Assembly: GCA_045643285.1 (NCBI GenBank)
Contig: JAZUKN010000048.1
Span: forward strand, 1-5,445
From: UMGS1696 sp045643285
Lineage (GTDB): Bacteria; Bacillota; Clostridia; Oscillospirales; CAG-272
Direction of reading: 5' to 3'
Length of the DNA: 5,445 nucleotides
A program made the translations under genes and the position numbers. Positions 1 through 5,417 of the stretch are shown piece by piece. Under the pieces are notes generated by a model. The model saw only the letters and a program-made list of their open reading frames with translations. It did not search any database and was not told the DNA's origin. Position 1 is the stretch's first letter; each line of letters opens with the position of its first letter.

Positions 1-432
1 ATCATCGCCTACTGCGAGCCGACGCTCGTAGGAGCCGGCAAGCCCGAATATTCGGTTTACGGAGTTGAAAACTACATCTATTACGTCGGTCAGCGCACCG
101 GCCGTCACGGCTTTTCGGGCTTCGGCGCGGGACGCAAGACGACCGCCGTCAACGTATATCTTGACGCGATCGACGTCGCCATCGACCGCTCGCCTTTCGA
201 CCGCATAGGCGTCGAAGACGAGATCAAGTTCACACCCGACGGAGATTCTCATAGATATTATCTTCGCACCAAAGCGACGCTTCCCGAAAATCTCGGCATC
301 GAAGCGCGCTTCGGTCAGGGCATCTACGTCACAGAGCCGGTTGGCATCGGACGAATGCACCGCATGGTTTCAGAGCAGCTATCCAAAGAAGATCCCAACA
401 CCTTCTTTGCGGGTTGGGAAGAACAAAACTGA
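1..432 (+). CDS. hom: Probable homoserine dehydrogenase, C-terminal 143 residues (5' end outside window)
   Basis: The open frame enters from the left edge and ends at TGA 430-432, so only the C-terminal part is present. Visible residues 1-60 match the end of the homoserine dehydrogenase catalytic domain: a stretch ending PTLV, then YGVENYIYYVG (20-30), a short beta hairpin, and the signature-like GFSGFGAGRKTTAVNVYLDAI (37-57), comparable to the family's FYGPGAG-x-PTA-x-AVV-x-D. The family reduces aspartate 4-semialdehyde to homoserine with NAD(P)H in the cytoplasm, on the way to threonine and methionine. After the catalytic part, HRYYLR (84-89) resembles the first strand of an ACT domain, but only about 55 residues follow. 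The regulatory tail is therefore shorter than a usual ACT domain and poorly conserved. The downstream neighbour is asd, 84 bp away on the same strand, which makes this enzyme's substrate and supports the call. The assignment rests on motif recognition from a fragment; another oxidoreductase of the same fold is possible. Confidence 0.62.
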   Translation: MIAYCEPTLVGAGKPEYSVYGVENYIYYVGQRTGRHGFSGFGAGRKTTAVNVYLDAIDVAIDRSPFDRIGVEDEIKFTPDGDSHRYYLRTKATLPENLGIEARFGQGIYVTEPVGIGRMHRMVSEQLSKEDPNTFFAGWEEQN

Positions 433-455
433 AAACGGCGCGCCGCACTTTTGCA

Positions 456-461
456 TATAAT
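456..461 (+). promoter_or_regulatory. Possible -10 element upstream of asd
   Basis: A perfect TATAAT lies 55 bp before the asd start. No good -35 hexamer sits 16-18 bp upstream (AAACGG at 17 bp). The TG at 452-453 is one base too far away for a canonical extended -10. asd may have its own weak promoter here or may simply be co-transcribed with the upstream gene. Confidence 0.3.
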
Positions 462-495
462 GTGAATAGAAGTGTGCATGGCAAGGGTGCGCTCT

Positions 496-502
496 AAAGG
501 AG
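496..502 (+). promoter_or_regulatory. Ribosome-binding site of asd, unusually distant
   Basis: AAAGGAG is the only strong Shine-Dalgarno match before asd. It ends 14 nt before the ATG at 517, longer than the usual 5-10 nt. The nearer ATG at 504 runs straight into TGA, so it cannot be the start. The N-terminal MKKYNVAVLGATGAVG at 517 fits the family exactly, so that start is kept despite the spacing. Confidence 0.6.
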
Positions 503-516
503 AATGAACTGAAAAC

Positions 517-1515
517 ATGAAAAAATATAACGTAGCCGTCCTCGGCGCCACCGGTGCCGTCGGACGCGAAATGATAAGGGTGTTGGACGAGCGCGCGTTC
601 CCGATAGAAGAACTCCGCGTTCTCGCTTCCGCCCGCAGCGAAGGAAGAAAGATCCGCTTTGCAGGCGATCAGATAGAAGTCAGACGCGCAGACGAAGACG
701 CTTTCAAGGGCATTGACATAGTCCTCGGCGCGGTAGATGCGAATTTTGCCGAGCGTTTTGCTCCCGCGATAGCTTCTGCGGGCGCTGTGTTCGTCGATAA
801 TTCTTCGGCTTTCAGAATGAGAAACGACGTTCCGCTCGTCATCCCCGAAATAAATCCGCAGGACGTCAAAAATCACCGCGGTATTATTTCCAACCCCAAC
901 TGCTCAACGATAATCACTCTTATGGCGCTCTGGCCGATTGCCAGAATATCGCCTATAAAGACGCTCGTCGCCTCGACCTATCAGGCGGTATCGGGCGCGG
1001 GGACCGAAGGTCTCGTCGAGCTTGAAAACGAAATGGAAGCGCTTATGACCGGCGGGCAGGTTCAGCCCAAGGTCTTCTCGCACCAGATCGCCTACAACCT
1101 TATCCCCTGCATCGGCGGTGCGGACGATCTTTTCTACACCACGGAAGAAGAGAAGCTTCGCAACGAGGGAAGAAAGATCATGCACAATCCCGATATGAAG
1201 GTCACCTGCACCTGCGTGCGTGTTCCCGTTCTTCGCTCGCACAGCATCAGCGCAACATTTACGACCGAAAGCAAAGTCACGGTCGAAGAGGCGCGCGCGG
1301 CGATCGCGGCGGGCGAGGGCGTCAAGCTCGTTGACGATCTTACGAATAAAGTCTATCCTATGCCGCTCGATACTTCCGGTATCGACACCGTTTACGTCGG
1401 GCGCATCCGCGAGGATCAGACTTCGGAAAACGGTCTTTCGCTCTTCTGCTGCGGCGACCAGATCCGCAAAGGCGCCGCCACCAACGCGGTGCAGATCGCG
1501 GAATTGTTGATATAA
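517..1515 (+). CDS. asd: Aspartate-semialdehyde dehydrogenase
   Basis: This cytoplasmic enzyme converts L-aspartyl-4-phosphate to L-aspartate 4-semialdehyde with NADPH. It is the branch-point step towards lysine/diaminopimelate, threonine and methionine. The 332-residue product has the expected family length. Residues 3-16 (KYNVAVLGATGAVG) form the N-terminal Rossmann dinucleotide-binding loop. SSAFRM (96-101) supplies a conserved phosphate-contacting arginine. SNPNCSTI (125-132) contains the catalytic cysteine Cys129. YQAVSGAG (155-162) carries the substrate-region glutamine Gln156. RVPVLRSHS (235-243) carries the active-site Arg235 and His242. The tail NPNC...ATNAVQIAELL is typical of the Gram-positive/archaeal-like branch of the family. 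The start at 517 gives a Rossmann fold beginning at residue 3. The upstream neighbour is a probable homoserine dehydrogenase gene; a terminator follows at 1582-1611. All expected catalytic residues are present, so the enzyme should be active. Confidence 0.97.
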   Translation: MKKYNVAVLGATGAVGREMIRVLDERAFPIEELRVLASARSEGRKIRFAGDQIEVRRADEDAFKGIDIVLGAVDANFAERFAPAIASAGAVFVDNSSAFRMRNDVPLVIPEINPQDVKNHRGIISNPNCSTIITLMALWPIARISPIKTLVASTYQAVSGAGTEGLVELENEMEALMTGGQVQPKVFSHQIAYNLIPCIGGADDLFYTTEEEKLRNEGRKIMHNPDMKVTCTCVRVPVLRSHSISATFTTESKVTVEEARAAIAAGEGVKLVDDLTNKVYPMPLDTSGIDTVYVGRIREDQTSENGLSLFCCGDQIRKGAATNAVQIAELLI

Positions 1516-1522
1516 GAAACGC

Positions 1523-1553
1523 GAGGGGGCGCCTTTTGAAAAAGTGTCCCCTC
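1523..1553 (+). repeat. GC-rich hairpin just after the asd stop codon
   Basis: GAGGGG at 1523-1528 pairs with CCCCTC at 1548-1553. The stem continues inward through G-T and C-G pairs, and TTTT/AAAA sits at the tip. It begins 8 nt after the asd stop. No T-run follows directly, so it is not a classical terminator. An alternative outer pairing, CGCG-A-GGGGG (1520-1529) with CCCCCGCG (about 1558-1565), is also possible. It may protect the mRNA 3' end or be a dispersed palindromic repeat. Confidence 0.6.
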
Positions 1554-1581
1554 GGACTCCCCCGCGAAAACTTTACTGTAG

Positions 1582-1611
1582 GCGCGACAAATACTTGTCG
1601 CGCTGTTTTTT
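1582..1611 (+). terminator. Intrinsic terminator of asd
   Basis: The stem GCGCGACAA (1582-1590) pairs perfectly with TTGTCGCGC (1595-1603) around the loop ATAC. TG and six T residues (1606-1611) follow. This is a textbook Rho-independent terminator 66 nt after the asd stop codon. Confidence 0.92.
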
Positions 1612-1645
1612 ATATATAAAAACAGCCGCGCAAATATTGCGCGGC
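1612..1645 (-). terminator. Intrinsic terminator of the holB-ricT unit
   Basis: The perfect 9-bp stem GCCGCGCAA (1625-1633) / TTGCGCGGC (1637-1645) has a 3-nt loop. Read on the minus strand it is followed by TG and five T residues (1622-1618), then TATATA. It faces the asd terminator, and the two share the AT-rich centre 1603-1625, which is itself near-palindromic. Confidence 0.9.
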
Positions 1646-1672
1646 ATACAGAAAAGTCTTTGAAGGTGGGTA

Positions 1673-1706
1673 CGGGAGGGGACTTTCCACGGAAATTCCC
1701 CTCCCG
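1673..1706 (-). repeat. GC-rich hairpin just after the ricT stop codon
   Basis: CGGGAGGGGA (1673-1682) pairs with its exact complement at 1697-1706. After one mismatch (C1683/T1696), TTTCC (1684-1688) can pair with GGAAA (1691-1695). The structure starts 6 nt beyond the ricT stop on the minus strand and has no U-tract, so it is distinct from the true terminator further on. In transcribed orientation its arms (GAGGGG ... AAAG-TCCCCTC) resemble the hairpin after asd. Confidence 0.7.
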
Positions 1707-1712
1707 ATCGTC

Positions 1713-2801
1713 TTATTCTTCCATCTTATCCTCGTCGTCTTTTTCCGGTGCGCGTTCGCGGATGACGGTGACGTCGTCGCGCGAATAGAGCTTCGGCGCG
1801 GCTGCGGGATCGTTCTTCGCACGGACGAGGACGGTACCTGCGAGCGGGCGCGTCTCAACGACGATGCCCTCACCGTCGCGCGTGCGGACTATCGAATCGA
1901 GTTTAGGCGTACGGCGGATCTCTTCGAGATAGGTGTCGTACTCATAGCGCAGGCAGCACATAAGTCTTCCGCAGGCACCTGATATTTTGGCGGAATTGAG
2001 CGAGAGGTTCTGCTCTTTTGCCATCTTGATGCTGACCTGCACGAAATCTGGCAGGAACGCCGCGCAGCAATAGGGTCTGCCGCAGACGCCGAGTCCGCCC
2101 ATCGCCTTTGCCTCGTCGCGTATTCCCATCTGTCTTAATTCGATGCGGCAGCGGAAGACCGACGCGAGATCCTTGACAAGGTCACGGAAGTCGACGCGTC
2201 CGTCGGCGGTGAAATAGAAGAGCAGCTTGGAATTATCGAAGGTGTATTCCGCGCCGATGAGCTTCATATCGAGCTTGTGATTTGCGATCTTTTCGGCGCA
2301 GATGACGAGCGCTTCGGCTTCTTTCTTCTTGTTTTCTTCAAAATGCGCTTCGTCTTCCTTGGTAGCTTCGCGAAGCACCTGACGCAGCGGGAGCGTGATC
2401 TCGCGCTCGTCGACGTAGCGGTTGGAAAGCGCGACTTCTCCGTACTCAACTCCGCGCGCCGTCTCGACTATTGCCGCCGAGCCCTCGGAAAGTTTCATCC
2501 CGACGGGGTCGAAGTAATAGGTCTTTCCGCTCGAGCGGAAGCGCACGCCGATTATCTCTATCTTGCCGTCGGCAAGAGGATCGTATTCTTCTTCGGGCCA
2601 AAGCTCGGCACCTGAAGGAATATGCTCCTTCTCGGCAGGGACGTCGGAAACGTTTTGAGAGTCTTCCTCTCCTTCGATCTCCTCTTCCTGCGCGTCAAGC
2701 TCGGACGCAAGCTCGGCTTCGTTATTTTCTTTTTGGCGGTCGGCGCGGTTAAATCCCTTGCCTTTGCCTCTTTTGCCTCTGTAATAACCTTTTTTAGACA
2801 T
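1713..2801 (-). CDS. ricT: PSP1-domain protein of the RicT/YaaT family
   Basis: The 362-residue product has a central and C-terminal PSP1/RicT core. The domain opens around residues 84-100 (GVRFRSSGKTYYFDP). The family signature follows at about 233-285: two cysteine clusters CGRPYCC (Cys240, Cys245, Cys246) and SGACGRLMCCLRYE (Cys277, Cys282, Cys283), separated by VSIKMAKEQNLSLNSAKI. In Bacillus, RicT (YaaT) acts with RicA and RicF as a cytoplasmic complex carrying [4Fe-4S] clusters. That complex promotes RNase Y-dependent mRNA maturation and affects sporulation, competence and biofilm. Residues 1-80 are an added low-complexity region, first very basic (KKGYYRGKRGKGKG), then strongly acidic. 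It is longer than I recall for B. subtilis YaaT. The ATG at 2801 is preferred over a TTG at 2822, because that TTG lies inside the ribosome-binding site GAAAGGAT (2820-2813). It follows holB by 43 nt on the same strand, the conserved Firmicute order, and both are probably read from one promoter. Confidence 0.92.
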   Translation of the reverse strand: MSKKGYYRGKRGKGKGFNRADRQKENNEAELASELDAQEEEIEGEEDSQNVSDVPAEKEHIPSGAELWPEEEYDPLADGKIEIIGVRFRSSGKTYYFDPVGMKLSEGSAAIVETARGVEYGEVALSNRYVDEREITLPLRQVLREATKEDEAHFEENKKKEAEALVICAEKIANHKLDMKLIGAEYTFDNSKLLFYFTADGRVDFRDLVKDLASVFRCRIELRQMGIRDEAKAMGGLGVCGRPYCCAAFLPDFVQVSIKMAKEQNLSLNSAKISGACGRLMCCLRYEYDTYLEEIRRTPKLDSIVRTRDGEGIVVETRPLAGTVLVRAKNDPAAAPKLYSRDDVTVIRERAPEKDDEDKMEE

Positions 2802-2844
2802 ATTCTGTTCGTATCCTTTCAAATTCGCAATTGATCGGTGCGCC

Positions 2845-3822
2845 TCAAAGTCCTGCCGCGCTCATAAGCGATTCGGCAAGCGATGCACGCGCGTTGCTCA
2901 TGTTTATGTTGTATCCGAGCTGCTCCCGCAGAAGCGATACGCGCTCGTACGCTTCGTGTATCGAGCGCTCGCTTATCTTTCTCGCAAGCTCTGCCGAACT
3001 TTTTTTATCGGGGAAGAAGAGCGGCGGGCATTTGGAGGATGTCTTTATCGCCGCGAGGTCTCTGAGCGCACGGAGCAGATAGGACAAAACCTCGTCCGCG
3101 TCTGCGCGGGAAGAAGGAAGCGAAAGCGACGAGAGCAAAAGCTCCTCGCTTGATTTGCGGCAGAACGCTTCGATCATCTTTTCGGCAAGCTCGTTGACTT
3201 TTTCGGCAGCGGAGCCGTCGAAAAGTTCGATCGCCGCGCCGATCGCGCCGTCGCAGGCGCGCAGCGCCGACGAATAGCGCTCGGGATCGGTCGATTTTAT
3301 GCGCTGATATTTCGGCTCGCGCAGGAAGTATGCGTCAAGCTCTTCTTCGGAAAAGCGCTGAAGCCGCACCGTCTGCGCGCGCGAGCGCACCGTAGGGAGA
3401 AGCGAGGACGAGTTTTCGCAAAGCAGGAAAAAATAGACGTTCGCGGGCGGTTCTTCGAGAATTTTGAGCGCCGCGTTCTGTGCGCTCGGCGTCATCGTGT
3501 CGGCGTCCGAGATGATGAACGCGCGGAAATCAAGCTCGCTCGGGCGGACGAAGGCGTCCTGCCGGAGCGCACGGACGGTCTCGACGCCTATCGTGCGTCT
3601 TTTGTCGGCAAGACCGTATTCGAGCACGTCGGGTGAATTTCCGGCGAGCATTCGCTTTTTGGCTTCGCTGTCGGGAATCAGCATCGACACGACCTCGCGC
3701 ACGAGCGTGTGCCGGCCGCTGCCGTGCGGTCCCTCGATGATATACGCGTGGGAAAGAGTACCGGCGGCGGCAGAAGAACCAAAATATTCTTTCGCGGCTT
3801 CGTTTTTAAATAATTCCGCCAT
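2845..3822 (-). CDS. holB: DNA polymerase III subunit delta prime
   Basis: The 325-residue product matches the AAA+ delta prime subunit of the clamp loader, which helps open and load the beta sliding clamp at the replication fork. SHAYIIEGPHGSGRHTL (24-40) is the P-loop region. AFIISDADTMTPSAQNAALKILEEPPANVYFFLLC (101-135) is the Walker B region and the strongly conserved EEPP segment. RSRAQTVRL (146-154) corresponds to the SRC motif. A helical C-terminal collar domain fills about 160-325. Two oddities: the P-loop has Arg-His where an ATP-binding lysine and Ser/Thr would be, and the four-cysteine zinc module normally between the P-loop and NSPDV (62-66) is missing. Delta prime is often a non-hydrolysing stator, so function is plausible without either. 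The ATG at 3822 follows purine-rich AAAGGAAAGAGAGG and gives the normal N-terminus; the upstream in-frame ATG at 3870 lacks family similarity. holB followed by ricT is the conserved order. Confidence 0.93.
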   Translation of the reverse strand: MAELFKNEAAKEYFGSSAAAGTLSHAYIIEGPHGSGRHTLVREVVSMLIPDSEAKKRMLAGNSPDVLEYGLADKRRTIGVETVRALRQDAFVRPSELDFRAFIISDADTMTPSAQNAALKILEEPPANVYFFLLCENSSSLLPTVRSRAQTVRLQRFSEEELDAYFLREPKYQRIKSTDPERYSSALRACDGAIGAAIELFDGSAAEKVNELAEKMIEAFCRKSSEELLLSSLSLPSSRADADEVLSYLLRALRDLAAIKTSSKCPPLFFPDKKSSAELARKISERSIHEAYERVSLLREQLGYNINMSNARASLAESLMSAAGL

Positions 3823-3884
3823 CTCGCGCCTCTCTTTCCTTTGTAAATGCGTCCGATTACCCGTTCGCATAAATATACGGATAT

Positions 3885-3913
3885 ATTATATCAAAAAACG
3901 CGCCGCTTGTCAA
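3885..3913 (-). promoter_or_regulatory. Consensus sigma-A promoter of holB-ricT
   Basis: On the minus strand TTGACA (3913-3908) and TATAAT (3890-3885) are separated by exactly 17 bp, a full match to the housekeeping consensus. Transcription should start near 3878, giving a leader of about 55 nt before the holB ATG. The -10 lies inside a 13-nt palindrome, GATATA-T-TATATC (3880-3892), which may just reflect AT richness. The IS left end is only 39 bp upstream of the -35. Confidence 0.85.
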
Positions 3914-3952
3914 TGACGTCGGTGCGCGATGTTCTGATGAGGAGTTAGGAGA

Positions 3953-3979
3953 GTAAATTCTCAAAGTAAATGCAACAGT
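3953..3979 (+). repeat. IS left terminal inverted repeat (contains motif copy 1)
   Basis: It begins GTAAATTCTCAAAG and matches the reverse complement of 5418-5444 at all 27 positions. The match breaks at 3980, and at 3952 versus 5445 outside. It contains motif copy 1 (3958-3975, minus orientation). Read outward on the minus strand it carries TTGAGA (3964-3959), a near -35 hexamer. Confidence 0.93.
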
Positions 3980-3990
3980 GCAATTTAAAG

Positions 3991-4008
3991 TTGCATTTAG
4001 TGTGAGAA
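3991..4008 (+). repeat. IS internal motif copy 2
   Basis: TTGCATTTAGTGTGAGAA, plus orientation. It is a member of the eight-copy family with core TTTA[G/C]TNTGAGAA and a likely transposase-binding site. Its first six bases, TTGCAT, could serve as a weak -35 with TATGGT at 4015-4020 (18-bp spacer) for the transposase gene, so binding here could repress transcription. Confidence 0.75.
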
Positions 4009-4019
4009 GGATTTTATGG

Positions 4020-4037
4020 TAGCATTTAGTATGAGAA
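4020..4037 (+). repeat. IS internal motif copy 3, touching the transposase ribosome-binding site
   Basis: TAGCATTTAGTATGAGAA, plus orientation. Its last two bases are the first two of the ribosome-binding site AAAAGGAGG (4036-4044). Its closest relative is copy 7 at the right end (5391-5408), in the opposite orientation. Confidence 0.75.
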
Positions 4038-4044
4038 AAGGAGG
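4036..4044 (+). promoter_or_regulatory. Strong ribosome-binding site of the transposase
   Basis: AAAAGGAGG ends 9 nt before the ATG at 4054. It is near-perfect and decides that start. Confidence 0.88.
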
Positions 4045-4053
4045 TCTCAAACA

Positions 4054-5238
4054 ATGCTATCAAATGAAAAGAAAAACAAACACATGACGCTTGACGATCG
4101 AATTGAAATTCAAGAATGCCTGAACAAAGGAATGACATTCAAAGACATTGCCAAGCGGATCGGCAAAAATCAAACAACTGTTTCCCGAGAGGTGAAACTG
4201 CATCAGAAAACTCATACGAACAGTTTCGTTCGTACTGATGAGGTATGCCCTAAATTACTTAAAGCACCATTTGTCTGTAATGGTTGTGAAAAGCGAAGCA
4301 GAAGTAACTGTCCATACCGCAGACAAATCTATGATGCAAAATATGCTCAAGTAACTTACGAGAACATTTTAAGTGATTCAAGAATCGGCATAGCACTGAA
4401 CAAAGAAAGTTTTTATAAGACAGAAAGCATTATTTCCAATGCGGTATCCTGTGGGCAACATATCTACCATGCCATTGTAACAAACGATCTTCCCACTTCA
4501 ACTGCATCCGTATACCGCTACATTAAAAACGGATATTATTCGGTAAAACCGATTGATCTTCCAAGAGCTGTAAAGTTTAAAGAAAGGAAATCTTCAAATT
4601 CTGAACATATCCCGTCTTGTATGAAAAAAGGGCGTACTTTCGATGAATTCCTAACCTTTATTGAAGACAATCCTTGTGTTCCCATAACTCAACTTGATAC
4701 GGTAATCGGCAGAATCGGTGGGAAGACTATTATGACTATCCACTTTGTACAATATGATTTTATGATCGGCTTATTGCTTGATAATAAATCGTCTGCACAA
4801 GCTGCCGAAAAAATCCAAGACCTCAAAAGAGTCTTAAATGAACACGGATTTAACTTTGGTGACATCATCCCTGTTTTATTGACAGATAATGGCGGTGAGT
4901 TCAGTCAAGTACCTGCATTTGAAAATGACTTAAACGGAACGCAGGAAACAATGATGTTTTTCTGTGATCCGGCTATGCCAAACGAAAAGCCTCATATTGA
5001 GAAGAACCACACATTATTCAGAGATATTGTTCCATCAGGTACTTCATTTGATGGTTTTACACAAGAAACCGTTAATTTGATATTCTCTCATGTAAACGCT
5101 GTAAAAAGAAAACAATTCAACGGTAAAAGTGCCTATGAATTGTTTACCTTTTCGTATTCCGTTGAGCTTGCTGAGGCTCTCGGTATTTCCTTTGTTGATC
5201 CCAAAGATGTCATTCAGTCACCGAAATTACTCAAGTAA
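4054..5238 (+). CDS. IS30-family DDE transposase
   Basis: The 394-residue protein cuts and joins the IS ends. Residues 10-48 form the N-terminal helix-turn-helix (MTLDDRIEIQECLNKGMTFKDIAKRIG, then TVSREV) that recognises element DNA. Four cysteines follow (Cys65, Cys75, Cys78, Cys86), arranged like a small zinc-binding unit. A second helical region with TSTASVYRYIKNG lies at about 148-160. The RNase H-like catalytic core carries D215 (QLDTVIGR), D278 (LLTDNGGEF) and E316 (KPHIEKNH). E316 lies 11 residues after the Asp of CDP (304-306), the same offset as the catalytic Glu in IS30 itself, and is followed by the family's LFRDIVPSGT (321-330). The frame is intact. Codons are AT-rich, unlike the host genes. 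It is transcribed away from holB. A name for the individual IS cannot be given without a database match. Confidence 0.94.
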   Translation: MLSNEKKNKHMTLDDRIEIQECLNKGMTFKDIAKRIGKNQTTVSREVKLHQKTHTNSFVRTDEVCPKLLKAPFVCNGCEKRSRSNCPYRRQIYDAKYAQVTYENILSDSRIGIALNKESFYKTESIISNAVSCGQHIYHAIVTNDLPTSTASVYRYIKNGYYSVKPIDLPRAVKFKERKSSNSEHIPSCMKKGRTFDEFLTFIEDNPCVPITQLDTVIGRIGGKTIMTIHFVQYDFMIGLLLDNKSSAQAAEKIQDLKRVLNEHGFNFGDIIPVLLTDNGGEFSQVPAFENDLNGTQETMMFFCDPAMPNEKPHIEKNHTLFRDIVPSGTSFDGFTQETVNLIFSHVNAVKRKQFNGKSAYELFTFSYSVELAEALGISFVDPKDVIQSPKLLK

Positions 5239-5242
5239 TTTC

Positions 5243-5284
5243 TTCTCATAGTAAACGCAACCATACTTGCATTTAGTCTGAGAA
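5243..5284 (+). repeat. IS motif copies 4 and 5 as an inverted pair (hairpin after the transposase stop)
   Basis: Copy 4 (5243-5260, minus orientation, TTCTCATAGTAAACGCAA) and copy 5 (5267-5284, plus orientation, TTGCATTTAGTCTGAGAA) are separated by 6 nt. They can form an 18-position stem with three mismatches, starting 4 nt after the transposase stop. The run CTTTTT at 5299-5304 lies about 15 nt further on, too distant for a standard terminator but possibly assisting 3'-end formation. Confidence 0.72.
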
Positions 5285-5367
5285 ATGTGTCTCTCGGGCT
5301 TTTTCGTCATGCCTTCTTTTCTGTTTTTACGCCTGTTTTGACCTATTTTTCATCTTTTTGATGCTCT

Positions 5368-5408
5368 TTCTCAAACTAAATCCCACCGTTTTCTCATACT
5401 AAACGCTA
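5368..5408 (-). repeat. IS motif copies 6 and 7
   Basis: Copy 6 (5368-5385) reads TGGGATTTAGTTTGAGAA and copy 7 (5391-5408) reads TAGCGTTTAGTATGAGAA on the minus strand, spaced 5 nt apart. With copy 8 they mirror copies 3, 2 and 1 of the left end. The preceding stretch 5285-5367 is T-rich and holds no gene or clear signal beyond a short CATC-TTTTT-GATG hairpin. Confidence 0.75.
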
Positions 5409-5417
5409 CCTTTTGCT

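Noticed and set aside
436..445. CGGCGCGCCG palindrome after the hom stop as a terminator
   Set aside because: A 10-bp palindrome with no loop, and only a weak T-run (448-452) at poor spacing; it may be chance in GC-rich DNA.
379..876. Minus-strand 165-codon frame opposite asd
   Set aside because: It is a shadow of the coding pattern of hom/asd; low-complexity composition with no family features.
2802..2822. TTG start giving a seven-residue longer RicT
   Set aside because: The TTG is inside the GAAAGGAT ribosome-binding site; the ATG at 2801 is the better start.
3823..3870. Upstream ATG adding 16 residues to HolB
   Set aside because: It lies in the leader just downstream of the -10, has no family similarity, and a good site precedes the ATG at 3822.
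3930..3964. Hybrid promoter from the IS left end driving holB
   Set aside because: Outward TTGAGA is present, but 16-18 bp further on there is no hexamer resembling TATAAT.
3857..4138. Minus-strand open frame of 93 codons across the IS left junction
   Set aside because: It spans host DNA and the IS end, overlaps the transposase start, the motif copies and the holB promoter, and has no recognisable domain.
5083..5100. Possible ninth copy of the IS motif inside the transposase gene
   Set aside because: TTCTCTCATGTAAACGCT only matches with gaps and breaks the invariant core; coding constraint explains it.
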